45,374 nt of DNA from NCBI GenBank assembly GCA_934463165.1, contig CAKSJG010000024.1:1-45374 (forward strand), written 5' to 3'. Shown one piece after another: positions 33,836-42,792 of the stretch (its first letter is position 1; each line of letters begins with the position of its first letter). The DNA is from an uncultured Clostridia bacterium (GTDB taxonomy: Bacteria; Bacillota; Clostridia; UMGS1810). Both the position numbers and the translations under genes were made by a program. The notes under the pieces were generated by a model. The model searched no databases and was not told where the DNA came from. It saw only the letters and a list, made by a program, of their open reading frames with translations.

Positions 33836-36070
33836 ATGTTTAATCAAGACAGAAAATTTACAGAAAATAAATACCATAAAACAGACGAACCGTTTAATCC
33901 GTATGACCGAATGGCATATCACGGGTATGACTACGATAACAGCACAGGTCTTGAAGATGAAGAAATTAAGGCCGGTTTGGCAGGACTCTATGAAAAAACA
34001 AAGGCTTTGCCACACCCTGTCGCCAAGGCATATGCCGTTAAATATGTTCTTGAGAACACTAAAATTGATATAAACGAGCATGATTTCTTTGTAGGATTTT
34101 GGAGTGTAAATCGGCTTGCAAACTGTGTAACACAAGATAAATGGCATGAAGAAGTTTTTAACAATATTCTTCCGGAATTAAAAGATAAAATGCACGACAT
34201 GAACGAATCCGGAGCGATTGCGATATGGCCGGACTTTGATCACGTTGTCCCGGACTGGGATTCAGTTCTCGGATTGGGTTTTTCGGGACTTAAAAAGCGT
34301 GCTGAAAAATACAAGGAGCTGCACAGAAAAAACAACACGCTTACACCCGAAACAGAAGCATTTTTTGACGGAATTATAATCGAATATACATCTATAATCA
34401 CTTTAATCGACAGGCTTTATAAATATGCACTGACAAAAACTCACGCAAAAGCCCCGAAAATTGCCGAATGTCTTTGCCATATCCGTGACGGCGCACCGCA
34501 GAATATTTACGAAGCAATGCAGGTAATTTACGTTTACTTTATGCTTTCGGAATGTTTTGATTCGTACCAGGTCAGATCGCTCGGCAACGGTCTTGACAAC
34601 ACTCTGTATTCATTCTATCAAAACGATTTAAAAAACGGTATTTATACAAAAGACGATATAAAAGAGTTTTTAAGATATTTTCTTATGCAGTGGTCGGCAA
34701 TAGGCAACTACTGGGGACAGCCGTTTTATATGGGCGGAACAAATGCCGACGGAAGTACCAAATACAATGAATTATCCTATGCTATACTTGATGTTTATGA
34801 TGAGCTTGAAATATATAATCCCAAAATTCAGATAAAGGTTAATGCGGGCACACCCGACAAACTGCTCTTTAAGGTTTTTGATATGATACGCCGCGGCAGA
34901 AGCAGTTTTGCGTTCTCATGCGAGCCGGGCATGATAAAGGCTGTCATGAGCTACGGTGCAACATATGAAGAGGCGCTTAATATGGACATACGCGGCTGCC
35001 ATGAAACGGGTGTAAGAGCAAACGAAGTATCAACAGGTACCGGCTATATTAATGCGCTGAAACCGATTGAGTACGTATTCAGCGATGGATTTGATACAAG
35101 ATTAAACAAGCAGCTTGGACTCAAAACCGGAAAGCTTGCGGACTTAAAATCGTTTGAGAATTTTTACAATGCCGTGATAAAGCAATGGGAAAACCTGATT
35201 GAAACTACCATATCAGTTTCTTCGGCATACGAAAAATATCTTGCTTACATAAATCCATCGAATATGTATTCCGCAACAATAGAGGGCGCGCTGAAAAAAG
35301 GCACGGACGCTTACCAGAACGGCGTAAAATTCAATAATTCAGCTGTTTTAAACTGCGGATTTGCAAGTCTGATTGATGCCGTTATGGCAGTAAAGGAGTT
35401 TGTGTATGATAAAAAGGCAGTAACGCTCGAAACGCTTGCCGAGGCTCTTAACAAGAACTGGGCGGATTTTGAAGATTTGCATGCGCAGATATGTAAAAGC
35501 AAGCACAAATATGGAAACGATGATGCCGAAACGGATATTTATACAGAGGCGTTGTCCGCGTATTTTGCATCGAAAGTAAACAATCGCCCGAATGCAAGAG
35601 GCGGAGTTTACAAGGCTATTATGCACTCTGCAATGCAATTTATCTTGGAGGGCGAAAAAACCGGAGCTACTCCCGACGGAAGGCAAGCCGGAGATGAAAT
35701 TTCCAAAAACGGCTCTCCCTCTGTCGGAATGGATAAGGAGGGCGTTACTGCACTTATAAAATCGGCGCTTAAATCACACCCTTATACATATTGTGAAAGC
35801 CATTGCCTTGACATCATGCTTCATCCGTCGGCAGTCAGCGGAGATGGCGGACTTGAAATCATGAAGTCGCTGCTGTTTATGTATATGAAGAACGGCGGGC
35901 AGTCAATGCAGTTTAATGTTTTTAACACTCAAACGCTGAAAGATGCTCAAAAGCATCCCGAAAAATACCAAAATCTTCAGGTTCGTGTATGCGGTTGGAA
36001 TGTACTATGGAACAATTTAAGCAAAAAGGAACAAAATGCATATATAAAACGTGCGGAAAATATTAAGTAA
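33836..36070 (+). CDS. Glycyl radical enzyme of unknown substrate
   Basis: 744 residues from ATG 33836, with AGGAGG at 7 nt. The C-terminal radical site is RVCGWN with G720, 24 residues from the end, as in all pyruvate formate-lyase-like enzymes. The thiyl cysteine is C388 in RGCHETG. The C-x-E form (E390 as base) is that of the eliminase/decarboxylase branch (diol, choline, hydroxyproline and isethionate enzymes), not the CC pair of pyruvate formate-lyase. Those usually read GCVE; here it is GCHE. Length is a little below the usual 780-850. The activase follows 13 bp on, and no microcompartment genes are near. It is a cytoplasmic anaerobic enzyme, probably for dehydration or C-X cleavage of a small polar substrate. 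The substrate cannot be named. Confidence 0.9.
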   Translation: MFNQDRKFTENKYHKTDEPFNPYDRMAYHGYDYDNSTGLEDEEIKAGLAGLYEKTKALPHPVAKAYAVKYVLENTKIDINEHDFFVGFWSVNRLANCVTQDKWHEEVFNNILPELKDKMHDMNESGAIAIWPDFDHVVPDWDSVLGLGFSGLKKRAEKYKELHRKNNTLTPETEAFFDGIIIEYTSIITLIDRLYKYALTKTHAKAPKIAECLCHIRDGAPQNIYEAMQVIYVYFMLSECFDSYQVRSLGNGLDNTLYSFYQNDLKNGIYTKDDIKEFLRYFLMQWSAIGNYWGQPFYMGGTNADGSTKYNELSYAILDVYDELEIYNPKIQIKVNAGTPDKLLFKVFDMIRRGRSSFAFSCEPGMIKAVMSYGATYEEALNMDIRGCHETGVRANEVSTGTGYINALKPIEYVFSDGFDTRLNKQLGLKTGKLADLKSFENFYNAVIKQWENLIETTISVSSAYEKYLAYINPSNMYSATIEGALKKGTDAYQNGVKFNNSAVLNCGFASLIDAVMAVKEFVYDKKAVTLETLAEALNKNWADFEDLHAQICKSKHKYGNDDAETDIYTEALSAYFASKVNNRPNARGGVYKAIMHSAMQFILEGEKTGATPDGRQAGDEISKNGSPSVGMDKEGVTALIKSALKSHPYTYCESHCLDIMLHPSAVSGDGGLEIMKSLLFMYMKNGGQSMQFNVFNTQTLKDAQKHPEKYQNLQVRVCGWNVLWNNLSKKEQNAYIKRAENIK

Positions 36071-36083
36071 TCGGAGGCTCATG

Positions 36084-36956
36084 ATGAAAGCGAATATAGT
36101 TGAAATAAAGCGTTTTGCCGTACATGACGGCGACGGAATACGCACAACCGTGTTTTTTAAGGGCTGTCCGCTGAAATGTATTTGGTGTCATAATCCCGAA
36201 ACAATTTCACCAAAAAGGCAGCTTGCTTTTTACAGACATAAATGTATCAGCTGCGGAAAATGTGCGGAGGTTTGCGGTTGTCATACGTTTTCGGAAAACA
36301 TGCATACGGTAGACAATAAAAAATGTATCGTGTGCGGAAAATGCACAAAAATCTGTCCGCAAAGTGCACTTGAAATATTCGGTACGGAAATGAGCACGGA
36401 CGATATTTGTTCGGTATTACTTAAAGACAGGGATTTTTACGCCGAAAGCGGCGGCGGAATTACTCTTTCCGGCGGTGAGTGTCTGCTCCAAAGTGAGGCA
36501 TGCTTTGAAATTTTAAAAACAATGAAACAAAATGGAATAAATACCGCAGTTGACACATGCGGATTTGTTCCGAAATCGGCAATAGACAAAGTCATGCCAT
36601 ACACTGACACGTTTCTGTATGATATTAAAGCAATAGACGAGGATGTGCATATCAAATGCACCGGTCAGTCAAATAAAATCATACTCGATAATCTTATATA
36701 TCTTGATAGCTGCGGTGCAAAAAGTGAAATACGCATTCCGTTTGTGCCGTCATACAATGCGGCACAAATCAAAAAAATTGCAGCGTTTCTGAGTATGCTG
36801 AAAAATATAGTCCGCGTGCGTGTTTTACCGTATCATAATTATGCCCGATCCAAATATGACGCATTAAATACAGAAAATACTCTTCCGCCGCTTTTGCCGA
36901 CAGATGAAGAAATAAATAAAGCCGAGTACGCACTGTCTTTATACGGTCTGAGTTAA
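36084..36956 (+). CDS. Glycyl radical enzyme activase (radical SAM)
   Basis: 290 residues from ATG 36084, with GGAGG at 6 nt (an ATG three bases earlier is too close). It uses S-adenosylmethionine to place the radical on G720 of the partner. Seen: DGDGIRTTVFFKGCPLKC then IWCHNPE near residues 16-40 with the CX3CX2C cluster motif, two ferredoxin-type motifs (CISCGKCAEVC and CIVCGKCTKICP), and GGGITLSGGECLLQ (the GGE SAM-binding motif). Two extra Fe-S clusters are typical of activases of the eliminase branch and absent from the pyruvate formate-lyase activase, in line with the partner. Confidence 0.95.
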   Translation: MKANIVEIKRFAVHDGDGIRTTVFFKGCPLKCIWCHNPETISPKRQLAFYRHKCISCGKCAEVCGCHTFSENMHTVDNKKCIVCGKCTKICPQSALEIFGTEMSTDDICSVLLKDRDFYAESGGGITLSGGECLLQSEACFEILKTMKQNGINTAVDTCGFVPKSAIDKVMPYTDTFLYDIKAIDEDVHIKCTGQSNKIILDNLIYLDSCGAKSEIRIPFVPSYNAAQIKKIAAFLSMLKNIVRVRVLPYHNYARSKYDALNTENTLPPLLPTDEEINKAEYALSLYGLS

Positions 36957-37008
36957 AAGCTTTATGACGGCTTAACACTATGCTGCCGTACATCCGCTGC
37001 CTGATTTG

Positions 37009-37716
37009 TCATGTCAATCTTTTTTTGTTAGTATCTGCAATGTGATTAACCTTGTCCTGAATCTCCTGCATTCTCTGGTCAAGCCCGGCGCTTATCTCGG
37101 CACACATCAGGAGCTCATTTGATATTTCCTCCGTGATTGTCACGTCTTTTTTGTAGCGTATTTTATGCTCCAGACTTGCCCACCAGTCCATGGATATTGT
37201 CCTGAACTGAACCTCAACCTTCATGTATTTCTTTTTTTCATATAAAAATATAGGCGTTTCGATAATCATGTGAAAGCTTCTGTAGCCGTTCGGCTTCGGG
37301 TGAGTTATGTAATCCTTTTTTTCGATTACGTTTATGTCGTCCTGCTTTTCAAGCGCATTTGCAAGCATATAGATATCATTCGGAAAAGAGCATATAACCC
37401 TTATGCCGGCTATGTCAAACAGGTTATTTTCTATGTTTTCGACAGACGGCGTAATGCCTTTTCTCTTTAATTTGCCGAGTATGCTCTCGGGTGATTTCAA
37501 TCTTGTTTTTATGGTCTCTATAGGGTTGCGGTCATATTGCAGAGAAAGCTCCTCGTTTAAAACGTCAAATTTTGTTGCCACTTCAAGCATGGCGCATTTG
37601 TAATATGCCATAAGCTCGCGGTAGGGGACGCTGCTTTCTTTAACAATATTGCTCATCATGTCGCCGATGCTTGAATCAGCAAGCTGCATTATTATTTTTT
37701 CCTGTAATTTATTCAA
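37009..37716 (-). CDS. Small alarmone synthetase, RelQ/YjbM-like
   Basis: 235 residues with a TTG start behind GGGAG. The (p)ppGpp synthetase domain is complete: KLKRKGI, FDIAGIRVICSFPNDIY (residues about 96-112), KPNGYRSFHMIIETP and VEVQFRTISMDWWASLEHKI. There is no hydrolase, TGS or ACT domain, so this is the single-domain type that makes (p)ppGpp under envelope or growth stress. It has its own promoter (37791-37819). It converges with the glycyl radical activase gene. Confidence 0.92.
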   Translation of the reverse strand: MNKLQEKIIMQLADSSIGDMMSNIVKESSVPYRELMAYYKCAMLEVATKFDVLNEELSLQYDRNPIETIKTRLKSPESILGKLKRKGITPSVENIENNLFDIAGIRVICSFPNDIYMLANALEKQDDINVIEKKDYITHPKPNGYRSFHMIIETPIFLYEKKKYMKVEVQFRTISMDWWASLEHKIRYKKDVTITEEISNELLMCAEISAGLDQRMQEIQDKVNHIADTNKKRLT

Positions 37717-37790
37717 ATTAAGTCATCTCCCATAGTGTTATAAGTTATGATTCTATGTTATTTTGATTCGTTTTTTATTATAACATGACA

Positions 37791-37819
37791 ATTATAACAC
37801 AGGGATTTGTTTTTTTCAA
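37791..37819 (-). promoter_or_regulatory. Sigma-A promoter of the alarmone synthetase gene
   Basis: On the minus strand: TTGAAA (37819-37814), 17 nt, TATAAT (37796-37791). The leader is about 70 nt. Confidence 0.8.
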
Positions 37820-37951
37820 CTTATATTCTGTGAACAATTTGTTAATTTTTCAGACCTCGTTGGGTTCAATTGCAGTATGTTTAAGCAGGTGCGTTGATAT
37901 TCGAACACTCGTTCTTGCGTTTAATCATATTATTTTGTATGTTTTATGCAG

Positions 37952-38105
37952 CGGAACGGTGTGGTCACCGTTCCCTACAAATAAATTGACAGGTATATTT
38001 TCAATTAACAAATTGATTTAAACGAAAAGCTGTAATATGATTCTGTTTAATAATATATTGCAAACTTGTAATAGCTACGTAGGGAACGGTGCCCACACCG
38101 TTCCG
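37952..38105. repeat. Family B TIR-bounded repeat, copy B2
   Basis: Ends CGGAACGGTGTGGTCACCG and the inverted partner GGTGCCCACACCGTTCCG, 154 bp overall, with an AT-rich middle similar to 236-388. Confidence 0.75.
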
Positions 38106-38164
38106 CCTGCACATTATAAATACAATCGTATAATAACATGCAGGAACATCCGTCTTGCGGGCGA

Positions 38165-38245
38165 GGCGTTAGGGTATACTTTTTATTTTTTGATTGAAAG
38201 CGAGTTTCAGCGCTGCAGCGGTGTGTTCAAGCACGAGGGAACAGA
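38165..38245. repeat. Family H repeat, left part only
   Basis: GTTAGGGTATACTTTTT and the core GCGAGTTTCAGCGC..GCGGTGTGTT match the left half of 44161-44258, but the right arm is lost. The rest of 37820-38329 shows nothing more. Confidence 0.6.
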
Positions 38246-38329
38246 ACCCGATGTGCCCTTTGTTTGAAAAATTAAAGTTTTTTCAATTTGTTATCTTTGA
38301 AATTATACTCAAAAATTCAAACAAAACAG

Positions 38330-38358
38330 TTGTTTTTATAACGGTTTTGTGGTAAAAT
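38330..38358 (+). promoter_or_regulatory. Promoter of the Crp/Fnr-YitT genes
   Basis: TTGTTT (38330-38335), 17 nt, TAAAAT (38353-38358), about 30 bp before the start codon. Confidence 0.65.
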
Positions 38359-38389
38359 ATATTTATGATACCGATCGGAGGAATGTTTT

Positions 38390-39055
38390 TTGGATAAGTA
38401 TTATAATCTGTTAAAAAGAACGCCTGTTTTTTCGGGAATGGACGAAGATGAAATAAGGGGAATTGTCGGTAAATGCTCAAAGGGAATCAGGCATTATATG
38501 CCGGGTGAATATATTCTCCACAGCGGCGATGTCACGGGCAGCATGGGAATACTTTTAAGCGCAAAGGCAATTGTAATTAAAGAGGACGCATGGGGCAACA
38601 GAAACATCATGGCAAAAATAGGAGCCGGTCAGATCTTTGCGGAGTCCTTTGCGTGCGCGTCGGGCAAGGAGCTTGATGTCAGCGTTGTTGCTGAGGGTGA
38701 ATGCGATGTTCTCTTTCTTAATATGGGAGAGATTCTGTCGGAGGAATCAGACGTCAATTCCGCGCATATACGGTTGATACGCAATATTATATACGAGCTT
38801 GCAAACAAAAATCTGAATTTCAACGAAAAGCTTTCGCATATGAGCTGCCGAAGCACAAAAGAAAAGGTTATTTCTTATCTTTCGTCGGTTTCAAAAAAAT
38901 GCAAGTCGTTTGAATTCGACATTCCGTTTGACCGTCAGCAGCTTGCGGACTATCTGTCGGTAGAGCGCAGCGCTCTTTCGGCGCAGCTGAGCGAGCTGAA
39001 AAAGGACGGAATCCTTGATTACCGTAAAAATCATTTTGTATTATACATGCCGTAA
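38390..39055 (+). CDS. Crp/Fnr-family transcriptional regulator
   Basis: 221 residues with a TTG start behind CGGAGG. The cyclic-nucleotide-type beta-roll occupies about 15-120 (MPGEYILHSGDVTGSMGILL, then KIGAGQIFAESFACASG). The C-terminal winged helix-turn-helix is about 150-221 (FDRQQLADYLSVERSALSAQ then LSELKKDGILDYRKN). No Fnr-type N-terminal cysteine cluster is present. It is followed 40 bp on by a YitT-family gene and likely shares its transcript. The effector is unknown. Confidence 0.9.
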   Translation: MDKYYNLLKRTPVFSGMDEDEIRGIVGKCSKGIRHYMPGEYILHSGDVTGSMGILLSAKAIVIKEDAWGNRNIMAKIGAGQIFAESFACASGKELDVSVVAEGECDVLFLNMGEILSEESDVNSAHIRLIRNIIYELANKNLNFNEKLSHMSCRSTKEKVISYLSSVSKKCKSFEFDIPFDRQQLADYLSVERSALSAQLSELKKDGILDYRKNHFVLYMP

Positions 39056-39095
39056 TGCGGTGTGATATTTTAAATTTCAGAAGGAGGTTTTATTA

Positions 39096-39989
39096 TTGAA
39101 AAAACGTAATGATGTAAAACAATCAAAATCCGTCGAACTCAAAAAGACCAATTTTTTATTTCTGACGCTTGCCGGGCTGATAAATGCATTCGGCGTAACG
39201 GTTTTTCTTGCCCCGGTTAAGCTTTATGACAGCGGAATATCGGGAACATCGATGCTTGCATCACAGCTCACCCCCGAATGGATGAGCCTCTCGGTGTTTC
39301 TTATTTTGCTTAACTTCCCGCTGTTTTTATACGGCTGCAAAAAACAGGGCTTTGCCTTTACGGTATATGCGATCTATACCGTCGCGATATATTCCGTCGG
39401 TGCTTGGCTGATTACGGATGTCCTTCCGATAGACGTAAGCATGGCGTCGCCTCTTGCCGGGAAAGACCTCCTGCTCTGCGCAATATTCGGCGGTGCAATA
39501 TCGGGCGTCGGCAGCGGTCTTGCGATAAAATTCGGCGGAGCTATGGACGGAATCGAGGTAATGGCTGTAATATTTGCAAAAAAGATAGGCATAACAGTCG
39601 GTACATTTGTTATGATATATAACGTTTTGCTCTATGTAATATGCGGCCTCGTTGCCGAAAGCTGGATTCTTCCCCTTTATTCCATCGTCGCATACTTCGG
39701 CGCAATCAAGGTCATAGACTTCATTGTCGAGGGTTTTGACCGTTCAAAAGCGGCAATGATTATAACATCAAAGGGAAGCGAGGTTTCGGATTCTCTCACC
39801 GAACATTTTGAATGCGGAACGACGCTGATACGCGCGAAGGGCGGTTTTTCAAATGAAGAAAGAAGCATCGTGTATTTTGTTGTAAACAGGTTTCAGATAG
39901 GGAAGATGAAAGCGATTGTTCACGAAACAGATCCGCATGCATACATAACGATCAGCGAGGTTGCCGATGTTTTTATGGCAAATCATTAG
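39096..39989 (+). CDS. YitT-family membrane protein (DUF161/DUF2179)
   Basis: 297 residues with a TTG start behind GGAGG. Five or six membrane helices fill residues about 20-190 (NFLFLTLAGLINAFGVTVFL; GAISGVGSGLAIKFGGAMDG, the conserved GxxxGxG-type family motif). A soluble C-terminal domain (about 215-297, MIITSKGSEVSDSLTEHF to the end) is the DUF2179 region typical of the family. Function in Bacillota is unsettled. It probably follows the Crp/Fnr gene in one operon. Confidence 0.92.
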   Translation: MKKRNDVKQSKSVELKKTNFLFLTLAGLINAFGVTVFLAPVKLYDSGISGTSMLASQLTPEWMSLSVFLILLNFPLFLYGCKKQGFAFTVYAIYTVAIYSVGAWLITDVLPIDVSMASPLAGKDLLLCAIFGGAISGVGSGLAIKFGGAMDGIEVMAVIFAKKIGITVGTFVMIYNVLLYVICGLVAESWILPLYSIVAYFGAIKVIDFIVEGFDRSKAAMIITSKGSEVSDSLTEHFECGTTLIRAKGGFSNEERSIVYFVVNRFQIGKMKAIVHETDPHAYITISEVADVFMANH

Positions 39990-39997
39990 TATGTGAA

Positions 39998-40183
39998 ATT
40001 AACGCAAGAAGCATTGCCTCCACTGTGCAAGGGGAGGTGGATTGCGAAGCAAGCCGGAGGGGTTGTAAATATTTAATTCTTACAAAATACGTTTCTGAGT
40101 TGAAAACATGTTTTGACAATCCCTCAGTCAGCTGCGCTGACAGCTCCCTTTACACAAGGGCGCTTTTCTTTCTTGCGTTTAAT
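39998..40183 (+). repeat. Family A repeat, copy A5
   Basis: Ends TTAACGCAAGAAG and TTTCTTGCGTTTAA with both internal stems complete. The gap 39990-40332 otherwise has a family C half at about 40229-40252. Confidence 0.8.
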
Positions 40184-40332
40184 CGTGTTATTTGTATGTT
40201 TTATGCAAGGAATGCATATGCATCGTGGTCGTAGGGCGGATATTATCAGCCCGCTTGTTTACACGTGTTTTTTGTTTGTACGGTATTATTTTACATGTCC
40301 GACATGTATATCAACAGGAGATGATTTAAAAT

Positions 40333-40974
40333 ATGACAAAAATAATAATGGTGCGCCACGGGCAGAGTATGAGCAACATTGCCGCAACCTTTACCGGTCA
40401 GCTTGACGCTCCTCTTTCGCCTCTCGGCGTAAAACAGGCGCAGCTTGTGAAAAAATACATAACCGAAAATTTCAGCATAGACGCGGTTTATTCAAGCGAT
40501 CTTTCACGTGCGTATGACACCGCCCTGCCGACGGCAAGGTATTTCGGCAAAGAAATAATAAAAACAAAAGCTCTGCGCGAAATTGACGGCGGACTCTGGC
40601 AGGGAGAAACGTTTGATTATATAGAAAAAACATACCCCGAGGATTACAGCGTATGGCACAGCGACATAGGCAGTGCCGTGTGCACGGGCGGTGAGTCTCT
40701 CGCAGAGCTTGCAAAAAGAGTGTCGGATTTTGTATTTGCATCGGCAAAAGAAAACTTCGGCAAAACCGTTATGCTTGCAACGCATGCAACGCCGGTGCGC
40801 GCATTTACGGCTGTTTGCAGATTCGGCGATATTTTACGCATGAAAGATACCCCGTGGTATCCCAATGCGTCGGTAAGCGTTTTTGAATATGACGGAAAAA
40901 ACATGATTCCCGTTATATGCGGATTTTCGGATCATCTTTCCGATCTTATAACCGAGCTTCCCGATAATTGCTGA
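40333..40974 (+). CDS. Histidine phosphatase family protein
   Basis: 213 residues. The phosphoglycerate mutase-like signature is at the start: IIMVRHGQSMSNI (RHG, catalytic His at residue 9), then PLSPLGVKQAQLVKKYI and VYSSDLSRAYDTA; the second catalytic histidine is in MLATHATPVRAF. Acid E is in LREIDGGLWQGE. The fold and phosphatase chemistry are clear, and the substrate is not. It stands alone, with repeats upstream and an independent promoter for the next gene downstream. Confidence 0.92.
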   Translation: MTKIIMVRHGQSMSNIAATFTGQLDAPLSPLGVKQAQLVKKYITENFSIDAVYSSDLSRAYDTALPTARYFGKEIIKTKALREIDGGLWQGETFDYIEKTYPEDYSVWHSDIGSAVCTGGESLAELAKRVSDFVFASAKENFGKTVMLATHATPVRAFTAVCRFGDILRMKDTPWYPNASVSVFEYDGKNMIPVICGFSDHLSDLITELPDNC

Positions 40975-40991
40975 TACAGCGTTTTTTGACC

Positions 40992-41020
40992 TTGACTTTT
41001 TATCATTCGTTTAGTATAAT
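40992..41020 (+). promoter_or_regulatory. Sigma-A promoter of the kduI-kduD genes
   Basis: TTGACT (40992-40997), 17 nt, TATAAT (41015-41020), about 100 bp before the first start codon. Confidence 0.85.
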
Positions 41021-41119
41021 AATATATATGATTAACTGCGTAAGTTTGAGGCTTTGCAATTATCTGATTATATAATATATGCCGACGGATGAAAATAACA
41101 CGGCGTATGTAATAAAAGA

Positions 41120-42763
41120 ATGGGGGTGTACGCGATAGTATACTTAAAAGTATTGGACAAAAAAGGTTCCCCTAAGCTGAAAATGCAGGGGAAAAACATC
41201 ATTGCCGAATATAATGCTTCTTATGAAGCGGGCGACAAAATCAGAGTTGATATAACGGAGGGCGAGTTTGTTGCCGTAAAGTTCGATGCAAACCTTGAGG
41301 AGACCATAGTTCATATACCCAACAAATCCTTTATATTTGAGGTTCCGGGCAGTGAGCTTGCGGCAGGGTACGCGCCGGGCACATTTGAAGGCAATGAGCA
41401 CACAATTTCTGCAAGAGAAGTCGGTGACGACGAGATTTACGCTTACAGAAATATAGCCCTCAATCCTCATGACAAACACGGTGAAGACAGGTTCTTCCCC
41501 CATGCGAGCGCCAATTTCGTAACGAGAGGCGATCCGTGTTTTTATGAAAGAAACGCCATAGACGGCAACACCGAAAACAAAGGTCACGGCGCTTTCCCGT
41601 ATAATTCATGGGCGGGCGGTGCAAGAGACGATCTTGAATACAGAATCGATTTCGGGCAGGATGTCGAGATCGATAAGTTTATTGTGTATTTAAGAGCGGA
41701 TTTCCCGCATGATACATATTGGAAGTCGATAGACTTTGAATTTTCGGACGGAACAACCGTCACAGGAAACTTTGCGGAAACTGCCGACGGTCAGGAGGTT
41801 AAGCTTCCCGAAAAAAAGATTACCGGTTATGTATTGCTGAAAAATCTGACGCAGGTGTCTTTTCCGCTTTCGTGGGCGGCTATGTCGCAGATAGAAGTTT
41901 ACGGAAAGTATATTAAAAAGGAGTGGAAAACTTTGGAAATAAGAAATGCGTCAAATTCAAAAGATGTCAAGCATTATACCACAGAGAGATTAAGAGAAGA
42001 ATTTCACATTGCAAATCTCTTTACAAAGGATAATGTAAGGCTCGTATACAGTCATATAGACAGAATAATAACGGGCGGTCTTATGCCCGTATTTCAGGAG
42101 CTTACGCTTTCGGCAGGCAAGGAGCTTGCAGCGGATTACTTCCTGCAGAGACGTGAAATGGGCTGCATAAATATAGGCGGCAAGGGTATCATCACCGTTG
42201 ACGGAACGGAATATGAGATGAACCCGAGAGACGGTATCTACATCGGCAGAGGAAACAGGGATATTAAGTTTAAAGCTGTCGACAGCGAGAATCCGCCGAA
42301 GTTCTATATCAGTTCATGCCCCGCGCATAAGGAATATCCGACGGTTAAGATCGATATCACAAAAGCAAGAAAAGTTCCATGCGGTACTTTTGAAGACTGC
42401 AACAAGAGAACAATCAATCAGTACATACACCCCGATGTTATGCAGAGCTGTCAGCTTGCAATGGGTCTTACGCAGCTTGAACCCGGCTCAAACTGGAACA
42501 CAATGCCCTGCCACACTCATGACAGAAGAATGGAGGTTTACCTCTATCTCGATATGGACGACAACGACGTTGTATTCCACATGATGGGCGAGCCCACCGA
42601 GACAAGACACATCATTATGCACAACGAAGAGGCCGTTATCAGCCCGAGCTGGTCAATTCACAGCGGCGTCGGCACAAAGGCATATTCGTTTATCTGGGCT
42701 ATGTGCGGCGAAAATCAGGAATTTGACGATATGGACTTTATCGAAACAAAGGATCTTAGATAA
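41120..42763 (+). CDS. kduI: 5-keto-4-deoxyuronate isomerase (KduI) fused to an N-terminal binding-type domain
   Basis: 547 residues in one frame. Residues 272-547 form a complete KduI of 276 residues, the normal full length; it isomerises 5-keto-4-deoxyuronate in pectin and glycosaminoglycan breakdown. Metal ligands are visible in CHTHDRRMEVY (H465, H467, E472) and SIHSGV. Residues 1-270 are a separate beta-rich unit: an opening strand region (about 1-100), then RNIALNPHDK, FFPHASANFVTRGDPCFYER and NAIDGNTENKG..SWAGGARDD, ending IEVYG, which looks like a discoidin/F5-8C-type carbohydrate-binding fold. I recall stand-alone relatives of that unit in Clostridia. At the junction an intact AAAAAGGAG and TTG start remain (41915-41935). 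No signal peptide. kduD follows after 29 bp. Confidence 0.88.
   Translation: MGVYAIVYLKVLDKKGSPKLKMQGKNIIAEYNASYEAGDKIRVDITEGEFVAVKFDANLEETIVHIPNKSFIFEVPGSELAAGYAPGTFEGNEHTISAREVGDDEIYAYRNIALNPHDKHGEDRFFPHASANFVTRGDPCFYERNAIDGNTENKGHGAFPYNSWAGGARDDLEYRIDFGQDVEIDKFIVYLRADFPHDTYWKSIDFEFSDGTTVTGNFAETADGQEVKLPEKKITGYVLLKNLTQVSFPLSWAAMSQIEVYGKYIKKEWKTLEIRNASNSKDVKHYTTERLREEFHIANLFTKDNVRLVYSHIDRIITGGLMPVFQELTLSAGKELAADYFLQRREMGCINIGGKGIITVDGTEYEMNPRDGIYIGRGNRDIKFKAVDSENPPKFYISSCPAHKEYPTVKIDITKARKVPCGTFEDCNKRTINQYIHPDVMQSCQLAMGLTQLEPGSNWNTMPCHTHDRRMEVYLYLDMDDNDVVFHMMGEPTETRHIIMHNEEAVISPSWSIHSGVGTKAYSFIWAMCGENQEFDDMDFIETKDLR
41915..41935 (+). promoter_or_regulatory. Internal ribosome site and TTG start for stand-alone KduI
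   Basis: AAAAAGGAG (41915-41923), 9 nt, TTG (41933-41935) in frame, at exactly the residue where other KduI proteins begin (EIRNASNSKD follows). It could make a 276-residue KduI in addition to the fusion. Confidence 0.6.
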
Positions 42764-42792
42764 TAAATAATATAAAGAGGAGGTCAAACAAA

